From: Methylocystis sp.
GTDB taxonomy: Bacteria > Pseudomonadota > Alphaproteobacteria > Rhizobiales > Beijerinckiaceae
Direction of reading: 5' to 3'
Length of the DNA: 64,000 nt
Assembly (NCBI GenBank): GCA_020252485.1
Contig: JADCCX010000001.1
Coordinates: forward strand, 1 to 64,000
In this document: one piece after another, positions 37,553 to 46,891 of the stretch
How positions within the stretch are numbered: position 1 is the stretch's first letter
Layout: each line of letters begins with the position of its first letter
Notes under the pieces: generated by a model
Database searches by the model: none
What the model was told of the DNA's origin: nothing
Seen by the model: only the letters and a program-made list of their open reading frames with translations
Position numbers and translations under genes: made by a program

Positions 37553-38869
37553 ATGAGCAACCTCTTCGCAGCCGCCGGCATGGAAAGGGATGCGCCGCGT
37601 CCCCTGGCGGATCGCCTGCGGCCGCAGACCTTGCAGGAGGTTGTCGGTCAGGAGCATCTGACGGGGCCGGACGGCGCGTTGACGCGACTGGTCGAGGGGA
37701 GGACCATCGGCTCGCTGATCTTCTGGGGTCCGCCCGGCACCGGCAAGACGACGGTCGCGCGGCTGCTGGCGCATGAGACGAACCTGCGGTTCGAGCAGAT
37801 TTCGGCGATTTTTTCGGGCGTCGCCGATCTGAAGAAGGTGTTCGAGTCGGCCCGCGCCGCGCGCCTGACAGGGCAGGGCACGCTCCTCTTCGTCGATGAG
37901 GTGCATCGCTTCAACCGCACGCAGCAGGACAGTTTCCTGCCGGTGATGGAGGACGGCACCATCACGCTCGTAGGCGCGACGACGGAGAACCCGTCCTTCG
38001 CACTCAACGCGGCGCTGCTTTCCCGCGCCCGCGTGCTCACCTTCGCCACGCTGGACGAGGCGGCGCTCGAACGGCTTCTGGCCCGCGCGGAGGCCGAGGA
38101 GGGCAGGCCGCTGCCGCTCGATGCAGGGGCGCGGAACGCGTTGCTCGGCATGGCCGATGGCGATGGGCGCGCGATCCTGACGCTGGCGGAGGAAATCTGG
38201 CGGGCGGCCCGGCCCGGCGAGGTCTTCGATGCCGCTGCCCTGTCCCAGGTGATGCAGCGGCGTGCGCCGATCTATGACAAGAGCCAGGAGGGGCATTACA
38301 ATCTGATTTCGGCCCTGCACAAGACGATTCGCGGGTCGGACCCCGATGCTGCGCTCTATTATTTCTGCCGCATGGTGGACGGCGGCGAGGATCCCCGCTT
38401 CCTGGCGCGGCGGCTGGTCAGGATGGCGGTCGAGGATATCGGCCTCGCCGATCCGCAGGCCCTTATCCACGCCCGCGCTGCCGCGGAAACCTACGAACAG
38501 CTCGGCAGTCCAGAAGGCGAACTGGCGCTGGCCAACGCCGTCCTCTACCTCGCGACAGCGCCCAAATCCAACGCCGCCTATCTCGCCTACAAGGCGGCCA
38601 TGGCGACGGCGAAGCGCGCCGGTTCGCTGATGCCGCCCAAAAACATCCTGAATGCGCCGACGGGCTTCATGAAGGAGGAGGGCTACGGCGCGGATTACGC
38701 CTATGACCATGACGCGCCGGATGCTTTCTCCGGTCAGGATTACTGGCCGGAGAAGCTGGGCCGCCAGCGCTTCTACGATCCGCCAGAGCGCGGTTTCGAA
38801 CGCGATATCCGCAAACGCCTGGAGTGGTGGGAGAAATTGCGCAAGGAGCGCCGGGGCGGGGCAGGGTGA
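37553..38869 (+). CDS. rarA: Replication-associated recombination protein A (AAA ATPase)
   Basis: RarA (MgsA) is a clamp-loader-like ATPase that acts at stalled replication forks. The 438-residue protein has Walker A GPPGTGKTT at residues 59-67, Walker B LLFVDEVH at 111-118, the sensor segment LVGATTENPSFALNAALLSRARV, and the C-terminal oligomerisation part. It is cotranscribed with degP (11-base gap) and crcB (31-base gap). This order recurs in Hyphomicrobiales as I recall it. Confidence 0.93.
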   Translation: MSNLFAAAGMERDAPRPLADRLRPQTLQEVVGQEHLTGPDGALTRLVEGRTIGSLIFWGPPGTGKTTVARLLAHETNLRFEQISAIFSGVADLKKVFESARAARLTGQGTLLFVDEVHRFNRTQQDSFLPVMEDGTITLVGATTENPSFALNAALLSRARVLTFATLDEAALERLLARAEAEEGRPLPLDAGARNALLGMADGDGRAILTLAEEIWRAARPGEVFDAAALSQVMQRRAPIYDKSQEGHYNLISALHKTIRGSDPDAALYYFCRMVDGGEDPRFLARRLVRMAVEDIGLADPQALIHARAAAETYEQLGSPEGELALANAVLYLATAPKSNAAYLAYKAAMATAKRAGSLMPPKNILNAPTGFMKEEGYGADYAYDHDAPDAFSGQDYWPEKLGRQRFYDPPERGFERDIRKRLEWWEKLRKERRGGAG

Positions 38870-38900
38870 CAAGCGTGGGCGCGCCGGATAAGCCATCAGC

Positions 38901-39293
38901 ATGGCTCTCCTCCTCGTTTTTCTCGGCGGCGGCATTGGTTCGGTCCTGCGCTACCTTGCCGGCGCCCTGGCCGCCAAAAGCTTCGGCCCTTTCACAATGG
39001 CCGGCGGCTGGCCCTGGGGCACGTTCCTCGTCAACCTGATCGGCTGTTTCGTCATCGGCCTGTGCTACCGCCTGCTGCCCGTCCCTGACGAAGGGCCGCA
39101 TCATGCCCGGCTGCTGCTGATGACCGGGGTGCTCGGCGGCTTCACCACGTTTTCAGCCTTCGCGCTGGATTCGGCCATCCTCTGGATGCGGCAGGATGCT
39201 GCGGGATTGTTCCTTTATCTCGCCGGGACGCTGGCGTTCACGCTTGGGGGCGTGGCCCTCGGCCTCGCGCTCGGCAAGGCGCTTGCGCCATGA
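38901..39293 (+). CDS. crcB: Fluoride-specific ion channel CrcB (Fluc)
   Basis: CrcB dimers export fluoride. The 130-residue protein has four hydrophobic helices and the conserved GGGIGSVLRYL, N-terminal, and GGFTTFSAFALD, central, segments of the pore. A Gly/Leu-rich C-terminal helix closes it. Its stop overlaps the start of the pseudouridine synthase gene by ATGA. No fluoride riboswitch is apparent upstream, so the gene is probably expressed with its operon rather than induced. Confidence 0.95.
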   Translation: MALLLVFLGGGIGSVLRYLAGALAAKSFGPFTMAGGWPWGTFLVNLIGCFVIGLCYRLLPVPDEGPHHARLLLMTGVLGGFTTFSAFALDSAILWMRQDAAGLFLYLAGTLAFTLGGVALGLALGKALAP

Positions 39294-40378
39294 GCGGCGT
39301 TTTCCTCCGGACGGTTGGACGCGACGAGGGCGGCATGCGCCTCGATCGCTGGTTCAAGATCAACTACCCCGATCTCGCCTTCGGGCATCTGCAGAAGATC
39401 CTGCGGAGCGGGCAGGTGCGGCTTGATGGCAAGCGCGTGAAGGGCGATGTCCGCATCGAAACCGGTCAGCAGGTCCGCATTCCGCCGTTTTCGCCGAAGG
39501 GCGAGGCGATCGCTGCTCCAGCCGAGAGCGCATCCCGCAGGGCAGGGCGCCCGGACGAAACGCGCGTTGCGCCATCCCTCGGCCGCAGGCAGGCCGGTGA
39601 GCCGGGCTACAGCCGGGGCGGCGAAACCCGCATGGGCGATGGCGATTTCCTGCGCTCGCTCATCCTCTATGAGGACAGCGATGTTTTCGTCTTCAACAAG
39701 CCGTTCGGCCTGGCCGTGCAGGGCGGCTCCGGCCTGACGCGGCATCTGGATGGCATGCTCCCGGCTTTGGCTTCCCAGCGTGGCGACATCCCCCGGCTGG
39801 TGCACCGGCTGGACAGGGATACGACCGGCGTTCTCGTCGTGGCCCGCACCCGCCGTGCGGCGGCGGAACTCGGAGCGGCTTTCCGCTCACGCTCGACCAA
39901 GAAGATCTACTGGGCGCTCTGCGCCGGCGTGCCGCGCGTCAAGCAGGGCCGCATCTCCACCTTCCTTGCCAAAGGAGAAGACGAGAAGGGCGACCAGAAG
40001 ATGAAGGTCGTGCAGCAGGGCGGCGAGGCCACCCATTCGCTGACCTATTATGCCGTCGTCGACCAATCGGCGCAGAAGCTCTCCTGGCTGTCGCTCCGGC
40101 CCGTTACCGGGCGTACGCATCAGCTGCGCGTCCATACGGCGGAGATGGGCCACCCGATCGTGGGCGATCCGAAATACTTCAACGTCGAGAACTGGGAATT
40201 GCCCGGCGGCATCCAGAAGCGGCTCCATCTCCACGCCCGCCGCCTGATGATGCCGCTCCCTTCCGGCAAGCTGCTCGACGTGACGGCGCCCCTGCCGCAG
40301 CATATGCAGCAGACCTGGAACCTGCTCGGCCTCGACGCCAAGCAATATGACCCGATCGAGGATGCGCCGGAGAAGTAG
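39290..40378 (+). CDS. rluC: RluA-family pseudouridine synthase (RluC-like)
   Basis: The enzyme converts uridine to pseudouridine in 23S rRNA. The 362-residue product has an N-terminal S4 RNA-binding domain (residues about 15-70) and a catalytic domain with HRLDRDTTG at 172-180, of which Asp175 is the catalytic residue. Between them is an unusual linker of about 45 residues (71-115). The RluC rather than RluD assignment is by overall similarity and is not certain. The gene overlaps crcB by four bases. Confidence 0.9.
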   Translation: MSGVFLRTVGRDEGGMRLDRWFKINYPDLAFGHLQKILRSGQVRLDGKRVKGDVRIETGQQVRIPPFSPKGEAIAAPAESASRRAGRPDETRVAPSLGRRQAGEPGYSRGGETRMGDGDFLRSLILYEDSDVFVFNKPFGLAVQGGSGLTRHLDGMLPALASQRGDIPRLVHRLDRDTTGVLVVARTRRAAAELGAAFRSRSTKKIYWALCAGVPRVKQGRISTFLAKGEDEKGDQKMKVVQQGGEATHSLTYYAVVDQSAQKLSWLSLRPVTGRTHQLRVHTAEMGHPIVGDPKYFNVENWELPGGIQKRLHLHARRLMMPLPSGKLLDVTAPLPQHMQQTWNLLGLDAKQYDPIEDAPEK

Positions 40379-40410
40379 AGAATTTTCGAAGAAGCATCAT
40401 TCCGCTTCAT

Positions 40411-40536
40411 CATTGCGAGCAAAGCGAAGCAATCCAGTCTTCTTTTGATAATTGCATAATTGTCGTATTGTCTTTCGTTTTTAGTCCTGAGAAAAAAGTC
40501 TGGATTGCTTCGTCGCTATGCTTCTCGCAATGACGG
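40411..40536. repeat. Inverted-repeat element (GCAATCC type), copy 1
   Basis: Left arm CATTGCGAGCAAAGCGAAGC plus AATCCAG at 40411-40437 pairs imperfectly with right arm CTGGATTGCTTCG... at 40500-40536. A 62-base AT-rich middle, which contains few G/C bases, separates them. It lies between the pseudouridine synthase gene and the PsiF-like gene. The same arm sequences recur at 43914-44032 with a different middle. The unit looks like a short non-autonomous palindromic repeat. Confidence 0.75.
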
Positions 40537-40690
40537 ATTGAGCGATTTTCGCGATCTGGAGGATTCATGGGATGCTGCATCCAGCGAAAATGACAAAATC
40601 TTCATGTCCGGGACATCCCCGGTTCACTTCGGCGGGGTGATACTTCTCTTCGATCATGGGCGCTTTCCGCGCCTTTCAACGGAGGTCCGC

Positions 40691-41188
40691 ATGTTTCGAC
40701 GCATTGCCTTTGCCGCTTCCCTTCTTCTCTCATCCGCCGCGCTGGCGCAAACCGCCCCGCCGCCTGCGACCCCGCCCGCTCAGGCACAGCCCGTGCCGGA
40801 GCGGCGCGAGATCACGCCTGAGCAGCGCGCCCGCTTCCGCGCCGATCTCGAAACCTGCCGCGCCGAGGTGAAGCCGCAATCGCTGCCGCGCGGCGAGCGC
40901 CGGAAGGCGATGCGCGCCTGCATGGAAGCGAAGAACCCTGAACTCAAGACGATGTTCGCGCGGCGCGATACCCGCCTGGCTGAAATGCGCCAGATCCGCG
41001 ATCAGTGCCGCGAGGAAGTGCGCAGCAAGGCCCAGGGCAACGAAAGGCGGGATGCGATGAAGGCCTGCATCGTCGCCAAGAAGCCCGAAATGGCGAAAGT
41101 CTTCTCCTGTGTCGATCAGGCGAAGGCGAAAAACCTGCAGCCGGGCGGCGAGCGGCGCGAATTCATGCGGACTTGTCTTCGCGCCTGA
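40691..41188 (+). CDS. Secreted PsiF-repeat-like protein
   Basis: The 165-residue protein starts at an ATG with GGAGG directly upstream (40681-40685). It has a signal peptide (MFRRIAFAASLLLSSAALAQ) and a proline-rich segment. Three related cysteine-containing repeats follow: each has an opening Cys, a GERR- or GNERR-type turn, then AMxxCxxAK or FMRTCLRA. This is similar in pattern to the PsiF repeat of phosphate-starvation proteins, although I recall that domain in tandem pairs. The function is unknown; disulfide-bonded periplasmic protein is a fair description. Confidence 0.7.
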   Translation: MFRRIAFAASLLLSSAALAQTAPPPATPPAQAQPVPERREITPEQRARFRADLETCRAEVKPQSLPRGERRKAMRACMEAKNPELKTMFARRDTRLAEMRQIRDQCREEVRSKAQGNERRDAMKACIVAKKPEMAKVFSCVDQAKAKNLQPGGERREFMRTCLRA

Positions 41189-41207
41189 ATGGCGGCAGGG
41201 AATCGGC

Positions 41208-41900
41208 ATGAGCCCTTTTCCCCGCAAACGTGCGCTTGTGCTGTTCGATCTGGATGGAACGCTGGTTGATGGCCAGCATTCCGTTCAGGCGACATTCGAA
41301 GCGGTCTTCCCCGAATTCGGCTATCCGGCGCCGGCCCGGTCTGAGGTCCGCGCCATCATCGGGCGCTCCTTGCCGCAGGCGATCGCCGATATGCTGGGCG
41401 ATGAGGCTCCGGTCGAGGCGATCACCGAGGCCTATAAGAAGCATTTCCACGCGATGCGCGCCGGCGACGCCTATACCGAGGCGCTTTATGATGATGTCGA
41501 CGACGTCATGCGGCGTCTGGCCAAGCGGGACGATCTCGTTCTTGGCACGGCCACCGGCAAGGCTTTGCGCGGCATTCATTGGCTCATCGACCAGCAGGGC
41601 TGGCAAGGATTTTTCGCGACGCTGCAGGCGGCCGACACGGCCGAATCCAAGCCCTCGCCCGAGATGGTGCACAACGCCTGCCGCGAAACCGGCATGGACC
41701 CAGATGATGTCATCGTTTTCGGCGATTCGATCTTCGATATGCAGATGGCGGTTTCCGCCGGCGCCACGGCCATCGGCGTCTCCTACGGCTACGGTGACCC
41801 CGGCAATCTGCGGCAGACGGGCGCTATCCGCATCATCGATGGCTTTGCGGAGGTCGAGGGGGTTATAGCCGCGTTTCTCGAAGGCGCGCTCAATGCGTGA
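41208..41900 (+). CDS. HAD-family hydrolase, phosphoglycolate phosphatase-like
   Basis: The 230-residue protein (start at 41208, MSPFPRKRALVLFDLDGTL) has the HAD motif I FDLDGTLVDG with nucleophile Asp14 and Asp16. Motif II is LGTATGKALRG and motif IV is VIVFGDSIFDMQMA, with a helical cap. The order fits a beta-phosphoglucomutase or phosphoglycolate phosphatase-like enzyme; the substrate is not determined. The following ATP12 gene overlaps it by eight bases. Confidence 0.85.
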   Translation: MSPFPRKRALVLFDLDGTLVDGQHSVQATFEAVFPEFGYPAPARSEVRAIIGRSLPQAIADMLGDEAPVEAITEAYKKHFHAMRAGDAYTEALYDDVDDVMRRLAKRDDLVLGTATGKALRGIHWLIDQQGWQGFFATLQAADTAESKPSPEMVHNACRETGMDPDDVIVFGDSIFDMQMAVSAGATAIGVSYGYGDPGNLRQTGAIRIIDGFAEVEGVIAAFLEGALNA

Positions 41901-42675
41901 CCTTCTCTATCCGGAACACCAGCCGGCCGAGCCCGATCCGGTGCGCAGGGCGCAGAACGCCATGGCGCGGCATCACCTGCCGCGCCGGTTCTACAGCAAC
42001 GTATCCGTTGAAGAGTCGGAGGGCGGCTACGCGATCCTCCTCGACGGACGCGGGGCGCGCACGCCCGGCCGCAACCGGCTGGCCCTGCCGACACGGGCGG
42101 CGGCCGCCTGTCTGGCGGCGGAATGGCAGGCGCAAGCCGATGTCGTTGATCCCGCCCGCATGCACGCCACCCGCATCGCCAATACCGCCATCGACAGTTT
42201 CGAGGGACGGATCGCCGGGATTCAGGAGGATATTGCCGCCTATGCCGCGAGCGATCTTGTCTGCTACCGCGCCGGCGAGCCGGAAGGACTGGTGGCTATG
42301 CAGGACCGTTTCTGGAACCCGGTGCTCGACTGGGCCTACGCGGCGCTGGGCGCGCGCTTCATCCTCGCCGAAGGAATCGTCCATCAGCCGCAGCCGGAAC
42401 CCGCCCTTCTGGCTGTGCGGCAGGCGGTCGGTGAAATCCATCAGCCGGTCGCGCTGGCCGCCCTGCATGTGTTGACGACGATGTCGGGCTCCTGCCTCAT
42501 CGCGCTGATGGCGGGAAGCGGGAAGCTGTCAGGCGAGGACGCCTGGCGGGCCGCCACGGCCGACGAAGAATGGAATGCCTCGCTATGGGGATGGGACGAG
42601 GAAGCGGAGCGGCGTCATGCGAAGCGCCGTGAAGAATTCCTGGCCGCTCACGCGCTCTACCGCGCCGTCGCCTGA
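41893..42675 (+). CDS. ATP12-family F1-ATPase assembly chaperone
   Basis: ATP12 family proteins assist assembly of the F1-ATPase alpha subunit; the family is best known in mitochondria and is also found in alphaproteobacteria. The 260-residue protein has the family features: an N-terminal RRFYSNVSVEE-like domain, a helical centre and a C-terminal NASLWGWDEEAERRHAKRREEF segment. The gene overlaps the HAD phosphatase gene by eight bases and is followed by the lytic transglycosylase gene. Its presence supports the alphaproteobacterial assignment. Confidence 0.88.
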   Translation: MRDLLYPEHQPAEPDPVRRAQNAMARHHLPRRFYSNVSVEESEGGYAILLDGRGARTPGRNRLALPTRAAAACLAAEWQAQADVVDPARMHATRIANTAIDSFEGRIAGIQEDIAAYAASDLVCYRAGEPEGLVAMQDRFWNPVLDWAYAALGARFILAEGIVHQPQPEPALLAVRQAVGEIHQPVALAALHVLTTMSGSCLIALMAGSGKLSGEDAWRAATADEEWNASLWGWDEEAERRHAKRREEFLAAHALYRAVA

Positions 42676-42688
42676 AGGTCTCAGGCCG

Positions 42689-43903
42689 ATGAGAGCACCC
42701 TTGTCCCGCCAGATCGACCGGCGCTCCCTGTTCGCGATTGCCGCTTGCATGATCGCCGCAAGCGCTTCGGATGCCCGCGCCCAATCCGGAGATTTCGACG
42801 CCTTTCTGGCATCCTTGCGCGGCGAGGCGCGCGCCGCAGGCGTTTCCGACCGGACCTTCTCCAGCGCCATCGCAGGCCTGACATTCGACCCGGGCCCGGT
42901 GCGCTCCAGCGGGGGACAGGGCGAGTTCAGCCACCCCTTCTGGGATTATGTGAATGGCGCGGTCTCGCCAGGCCGGATCGCCGCCGGCAAGGCAGCCGTC
43001 AGCCGCGCGGCGCCGGCTTTTCAATGGATCAAGACCAATCTCGGCGTTGATCGGGAGGTGGTGGCGGGCATCTGGGGCATGGAATCGAATTTCGGTGCGG
43101 GCATGGGCTCATCGGATGTGCTGCGCTCGACGGCGAGCCTCGCCTTCCGCGGCGTGCGTGGCGATTTCTACAGGGCCGAGTTCATCGCGGCCCTGAAGAT
43201 CCTCGATGAAGGCCATGTCCCGCGCGCCGGGCTCGTCGGCTCCTGGGCAGGCGCAATGGGCCAACCGCAGTTCATCCCCAGCAGCTTCCTCAAATATGCG
43301 ATCGACGCCGATGGCGATGGCCGCAAGGATATCTGGCGTTCGACGATGGACGCGCTTGGCTCCGCCGCCAATCACCTGAAGCGCGATGGCTGGGAGACGG
43401 GTCTGCCCTGGGGCTTCGAGGTGATCGTGCCCGACGGTTTCGACTGGGACTACGGCGACCGCACCGCGCGCCATCCCTTCAATCAGTTCAGCCGGCTGGG
43501 CGTGAGACGGCCGGGCGGCGCGGCGATGCCGGGGCAGGGTACGGCAGGCCTCTTCCTGCCAACAGGCATTCGCGGGCCCGCCTTTCTCGTCACCGACAAT
43601 TTCGAGGTGATCCGGCAGTACAACACCTCCGATTCCTACGCGCTCGCCGTGGGCCATCTGGGCGACCGGATTTTCGGCGGCCCGCCTATCCAGGCCGCCT
43701 GGCCGAAAGGCGAGCGGCAATTGAGCAATGCAGAGGTCGCTGAATTGCAGCGGCTGCTGCTGGCGCGCGGCCATGCCGTCGGCCGCATTGATGGAAGGAT
43801 CGGGCAGGGGACGCGTAAATTCGTGCAGATCGAGCAGAAGCGCCTCGGCATGGTGCCGGACGGGCATCCGAGCCCGGCGGTGCTGGCGCGGCTAAGGGGG
43901 TGA
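42689..43903 (+). CDS. MltB-like lytic murein transglycosylase with peptidoglycan-binding domain
   Basis: The enzyme cleaves peptidoglycan glycan strands. The 404-residue protein begins with a signal-like N-terminus containing an RR pair (DRRSLF), so the Tat route is possible. A lytic transglycosylase domain of the MltB type has the catalytic Glu in GIWGMESNFGAG, and AGAMGQPQFIPSSFLKYA follows. A C-terminal peptidoglycan-binding repeat (LSNAEVAELQRLLLARGHAVGRIDGRIGQGT) completes it. The start at 42689 follows GGTCTCAGGCCG; upstream frame overlaps the ATP12 gene. Confidence 0.9.
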   Translation: MRAPLSRQIDRRSLFAIAACMIAASASDARAQSGDFDAFLASLRGEARAAGVSDRTFSSAIAGLTFDPGPVRSSGGQGEFSHPFWDYVNGAVSPGRIAAGKAAVSRAAPAFQWIKTNLGVDREVVAGIWGMESNFGAGMGSSDVLRSTASLAFRGVRGDFYRAEFIAALKILDEGHVPRAGLVGSWAGAMGQPQFIPSSFLKYAIDADGDGRKDIWRSTMDALGSAANHLKRDGWETGLPWGFEVIVPDGFDWDYGDRTARHPFNQFSRLGVRRPGGAAMPGQGTAGLFLPTGIRGPAFLVTDNFEVIRQYNTSDSYALAVGHLGDRIFGGPPIQAAWPKGERQLSNAEVAELQRLLLARGHAVGRIDGRIGQGTRKFVQIEQKRLGMVPDGHPSPAVLARLRG

Positions 43904-43913
43904 GCTGCCGGAA

Positions 43914-44032
43914 CCGTCATTGCGAGGAGCGATAGCGACGAAGCAATCCATTCCGCTGCTCTGCATGACGTCTGAACATCGCACCGCTACCGTCACGTCA
44001 TCTGGATTGCTTCGCTGCGCTCGCAATGACGG
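43914..44032. repeat. Inverted-repeat element (GCAATCC type), copy 2
   Basis: Left arm CCGTCATTGCGAGGAGCGAT and AGCGACGAAGCAATCCA (43914-43950) pairs with TCTGGATTGCTTCGCTGCGC and TCGCAATGACGG (44001-44032). It lies between the convergent transglycosylase and rimO genes. The arms match the copy at 40411-40536 but the centre differs, which suggests that the arms, not the middle, define the element. Confidence 0.78.
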
Positions 44033-44053
44033 TAGAGCGCTGTTGCGATAGGC

Positions 44054-45385
44054 CTATGCCGCCGTCCCGTGCAGGTCATAGGCGTCGGCGCGGTCGATGC
44101 GGACGCTGACGATGTCACCGGGTCTCAGCGGGCGCTTTGTCGAGACATAGACATTGCCGTCGATTTCGGGCGCATCGGCCTTGGAGCGGCCCTTGGCGAC
44201 GGTCGTGCCCATTTCATCGATGATGACCTGTATGCGCCGGCCGACCTTGGCCTTTTGGCGGCGGGCCGAGACCTGCTGCTGCTTCTCCATGAAGCGCTTG
44301 TGGCGGATCGCCATCACTTCGTTTGGAACAACAGGCAAGCCGAGATCATTGGCCGCGGCGCCCTTCACGGGCTCGTATTTGAAGCAGCCGGCGCGCTCGA
44401 TCTTCGCCTCATCGAGGAAATCGAGCAGCATCTCGAAATCCTCGTCGGTCTCGCCGGGGAAGCCGACGATGAAGGTGGAGCGCAGCGTGAGTTCGGGGCA
44501 GATGCTGCGCCAGGCGCGGATGCGCTCCAGCGTTTTCTCCTGGCTGGCCGGGCGGCGCATCGCCTTCAGCACTGTGGGGGAGGCGTGCTGGAAGGGGATG
44601 TCGAGGTAGGGCAGGATCTTGCCCTCCGCCATCAGCGGGATCACCGCGTCCACATGGGGGTAGGGATAGACGTAATGCATGCGGACCCAGACGCCCAATT
44701 CGCCCAAAGCCTGCGAGAGATCGAGGAAGCGGGTGCGGTAATCCTGACCGCGCCAGCTGCTTTCCGCATACTTGAGGTCAATGCCGTAAGCACTTGTATC
44801 CTGTGAGATAACCAGCAATTCCTTGACGCCGGCGCTGACCAGTTTTTCGGCCTCCCGCATCACATCGCCCAGCGGGCGCGAGACGAGATCCCCGCGCAGT
44901 TTCGGGATGATGCAGAAGGAGCAGCGGTTGTTGCAGCCCTCGGAAATCTTGAGATAGGCGTAATGGCGCGGCGTCAGCTTGATGCCCTGCGGCGGCACCA
45001 GATCGATGAAGGGATCGTGGCTTGGCGGCGCGGCAAGATGCACCTTCTCCAGCACGCTCTCGTATTGCTGCGGGCCAGTGATGGCGAGCACGTTGGGAAA
45101 CCGCTCGGCGATCTGCTCAGGCTCCGCGCCCATGCAGCCCGTGACGATCACCTTGCCGTTCTCGTTCATCGCCGTTCCGATGGCCTCCAGCGATTCCTGC
45201 TTGGCGCTGTCGAGGAAGCCGCAGGTATTGACGATGACGAGGTCCGCGCCCGCATGCGTCCTGGTCAGTTCGTAGCCTTCGGCCCTCAGCCGCGTGATGA
45301 TGCGTTCGCTGTCGACCAGCGCCTTGGGGCAGCCCAGCGACACGAAGCTGACCTTGGGAGCGGGGCGGGCGTCAGGAGCGGACAA
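44054..45385 (-). CDS. rimO: Ribosomal protein S12 methylthiotransferase RimO
   Basis: RimO adds a methylthio group to an aspartate of S12 (Asp89 in the rpsL product of this window). The 443-residue protein has the N-terminal UPF0004 cysteines Cys19, Cys55 and Cys84 and the radical-SAM cluster CNNRCSFC (Cys151, 155, 158), which identify a two-cluster methylthiotransferase. A C-terminal TRAM domain follows. The start is a TTG at 45383-45385 with AAAGG upstream. It is downstream of gltA but separated by a terminator. Confidence 0.95.
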   Translation of the reverse strand: MSAPDARPAPKVSFVSLGCPKALVDSERIITRLRAEGYELTRTHAGADLVIVNTCGFLDSAKQESLEAIGTAMNENGKVIVTGCMGAEPEQIAERFPNVLAITGPQQYESVLEKVHLAAPPSHDPFIDLVPPQGIKLTPRHYAYLKISEGCNNRCSFCIIPKLRGDLVSRPLGDVMREAEKLVSAGVKELLVISQDTSAYGIDLKYAESSWRGQDYRTRFLDLSQALGELGVWVRMHYVYPYPHVDAVIPLMAEGKILPYLDIPFQHASPTVLKAMRRPASQEKTLERIRAWRSICPELTLRSTFIVGFPGETDEDFEMLLDFLDEAKIERAGCFKYEPVKGAAANDLGLPVVPNEVMAIRHKRFMEKQQQVSARRQKAKVGRRIQVIIDEMGTTVAKGRSKADAPEIDGNVYVSTKRPLRPGDIVSVRIDRADAYDLHGTAA

Positions 45386-45444
45386 GGATTGAACCTTTGC
45401 GGGGATATGCGGGCGGCTATAGACGCCCCGGCTGGAAACGCAAA

Positions 45445-45464
45445 GGGGGCCTTGCGGCCCCCTC
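45445..45464 (-). terminator. Rho-independent terminator after gltA
   Basis: On the minus strand the 8-bp stem AGGGGGCC-GCAA-GGCCCCCT is followed by TTGCGTTTCC. It begins 25 bases after the gltA stop. The T run is interrupted, so some read-through into rimO is possible. Confidence 0.7.
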
Positions 45465-45488
45465 TCATTTGGTTACCGGGCGAAAGCT

Positions 45489-46781
45489 TCAGCGGCGCTG
45501 GGCCACCGGCATGTATTCGCGCTGGGGAGAGCCGGTATAGAGCTGGCGGGGACGGCCGATCTTCTGGCCGGGATCCTCGATCATTTCCTTCCACTGCGCG
45601 ATCCAGCCCACCGTACGGGCCAGCGCGAAGAGCACAGTGAACATCGAGGTGGGGAAGCCCATCGCCTTCAGCGTGATCCCCGAATAGAAATCGATGTTCG
45701 GATAGAGCTTCTTCTCGATGAAGTAGGAATCCGAAAGCGCGATGCGCTCCAGCTCCACGGCCACATCGAGCAGCGGATCGTCCTTGATGCCGAGTTCGTT
45801 CAGCACCTCATGCGTCGTCTTCTGCATGATGCGGGCGCGGGGATCGTAATTCTTGTAGACGCGGTGGCCGAAGCCCATCAGGCGGAAGGGATCGTTCTTG
45901 TCCTTGGCCTTGGCGATATACTTCGGGATGTTCTCGACCGAGCCGATCTCGCCCAGCATCTTGAGGGCCGCCTCGTTGGCGCCGCCATGCGCGGGACCCC
46001 AGAGGCAGGCGATGCCCGCCGCGATGCAGGCGAAGGGATTGGCGCCCGACGAGCCCGCAAGCCGCACCGTCGAGGTCGAGGCATTCTGCTCATGGTCGGC
46101 GTGGAGCGTGAAGATGCGGTCCAGCGCACGGCTGAGGATCGGGTTCACCTTGTATTCTTCCGCCGGCACAGCAAAGCACATGCGCAGGAAGTTCGACGTG
46201 TAATCGAGCGCGTTCAGCGGATAAACGAAGGGCTGGCCGATCGTGTATTTGTAGGCCATGGCCGCCAGCGTCGGCATCTTGGCGATCATGCGCATGGAGG
46301 CGATCATGCGCTGCGTCGGATCGGAAATATCGGTCGAGTCGTGATAGAAGGCCGAAAGCGCGCCGACGGAGCCGACCATGACCGCCATCGGATGGGCGTC
46401 GCGGCGGAAGCCCTGGAAGAAGCGGGCCATCTGCTCATGCACCATCGTATGGCGGGTGACGCGGTAATCGAAATCCGCTTTCTGCGCCGCTGTCGGCAAC
46501 TCGCCGTAGAGCAAGAGGTAGCAGGTCTCGAGGAAATCGCCGTGCTCGGCCAGCTGTTCGATCGGATAGCCGCGGTAGAGAAGGATGCCCTCGTCGCCGT
46601 CGATATAGGTGATCTTGGATTCGCAGGCCGCCGTCGAGGTGAAGCCCGGATCGTAGGTGAACATGCCGGTCTGGCCGTAAAGCTTACCGATATCAACGAC
46701 TTGCGGGCCGATGGTGCCCGGTCGCACCGGAAGGTCCAGAACCTTGTCGTCAACCTTGAAAGTGCTCGTATGCACGGTCAT
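45489..46781 (-). CDS. gltA: Citrate synthase
   Basis: Citrate synthase makes citrate from acetyl-CoA and oxaloacetate at the entry to the TCA cycle. Started at the ATG at 46781, with GGAAGGAGAG upstream, the product is 430 residues, the usual type II length. The catalytic His265 (GPAHGG), His306 (GFGHRVYK) and Asp364 (PNIDFYSG) are present. Upstream frame up to 46943 has no citrate synthase character. The gene has its own 110-base upstream region after the MFS gene. Confidence 0.96.
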   Translation of the reverse strand: MTVHTSTFKVDDKVLDLPVRPGTIGPQVVDIGKLYGQTGMFTYDPGFTSTAACESKITYIDGDEGILLYRGYPIEQLAEHGDFLETCYLLLYGELPTAAQKADFDYRVTRHTMVHEQMARFFQGFRRDAHPMAVMVGSVGALSAFYHDSTDISDPTQRMIASMRMIAKMPTLAAMAYKYTIGQPFVYPLNALDYTSNFLRMCFAVPAEEYKVNPILSRALDRIFTLHADHEQNASTSTVRLAGSSGANPFACIAAGIACLWGPAHGGANEAALKMLGEIGSVENIPKYIAKAKDKNDPFRLMGFGHRVYKNYDPRARIMQKTTHEVLNELGIKDDPLLDVAVELERIALSDSYFIEKKLYPNIDFYSGITLKAMGFPTSMFTVLFALARTVGWIAQWKEMIEDPGQKIGRPRQLYTGSPQREYMPVAQRR

Positions 46782-46891
46782 GGGCGCTCTCCTTCCGTGA
46801 AGTCCCTTGCCCCGGATGTCCCCCGAACGCTTATTGTGCGCTGCGGTATCGGCTTGAGTATCGCATTGCCGTTCCCGCAGCAAGCACGGCT

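Noticed and set aside
38870-38900. Fluoride riboswitch before crcB
   Set aside because: The gap is only 31 bases and crcB lies within an operon; there is no room for the crcB aptamer.
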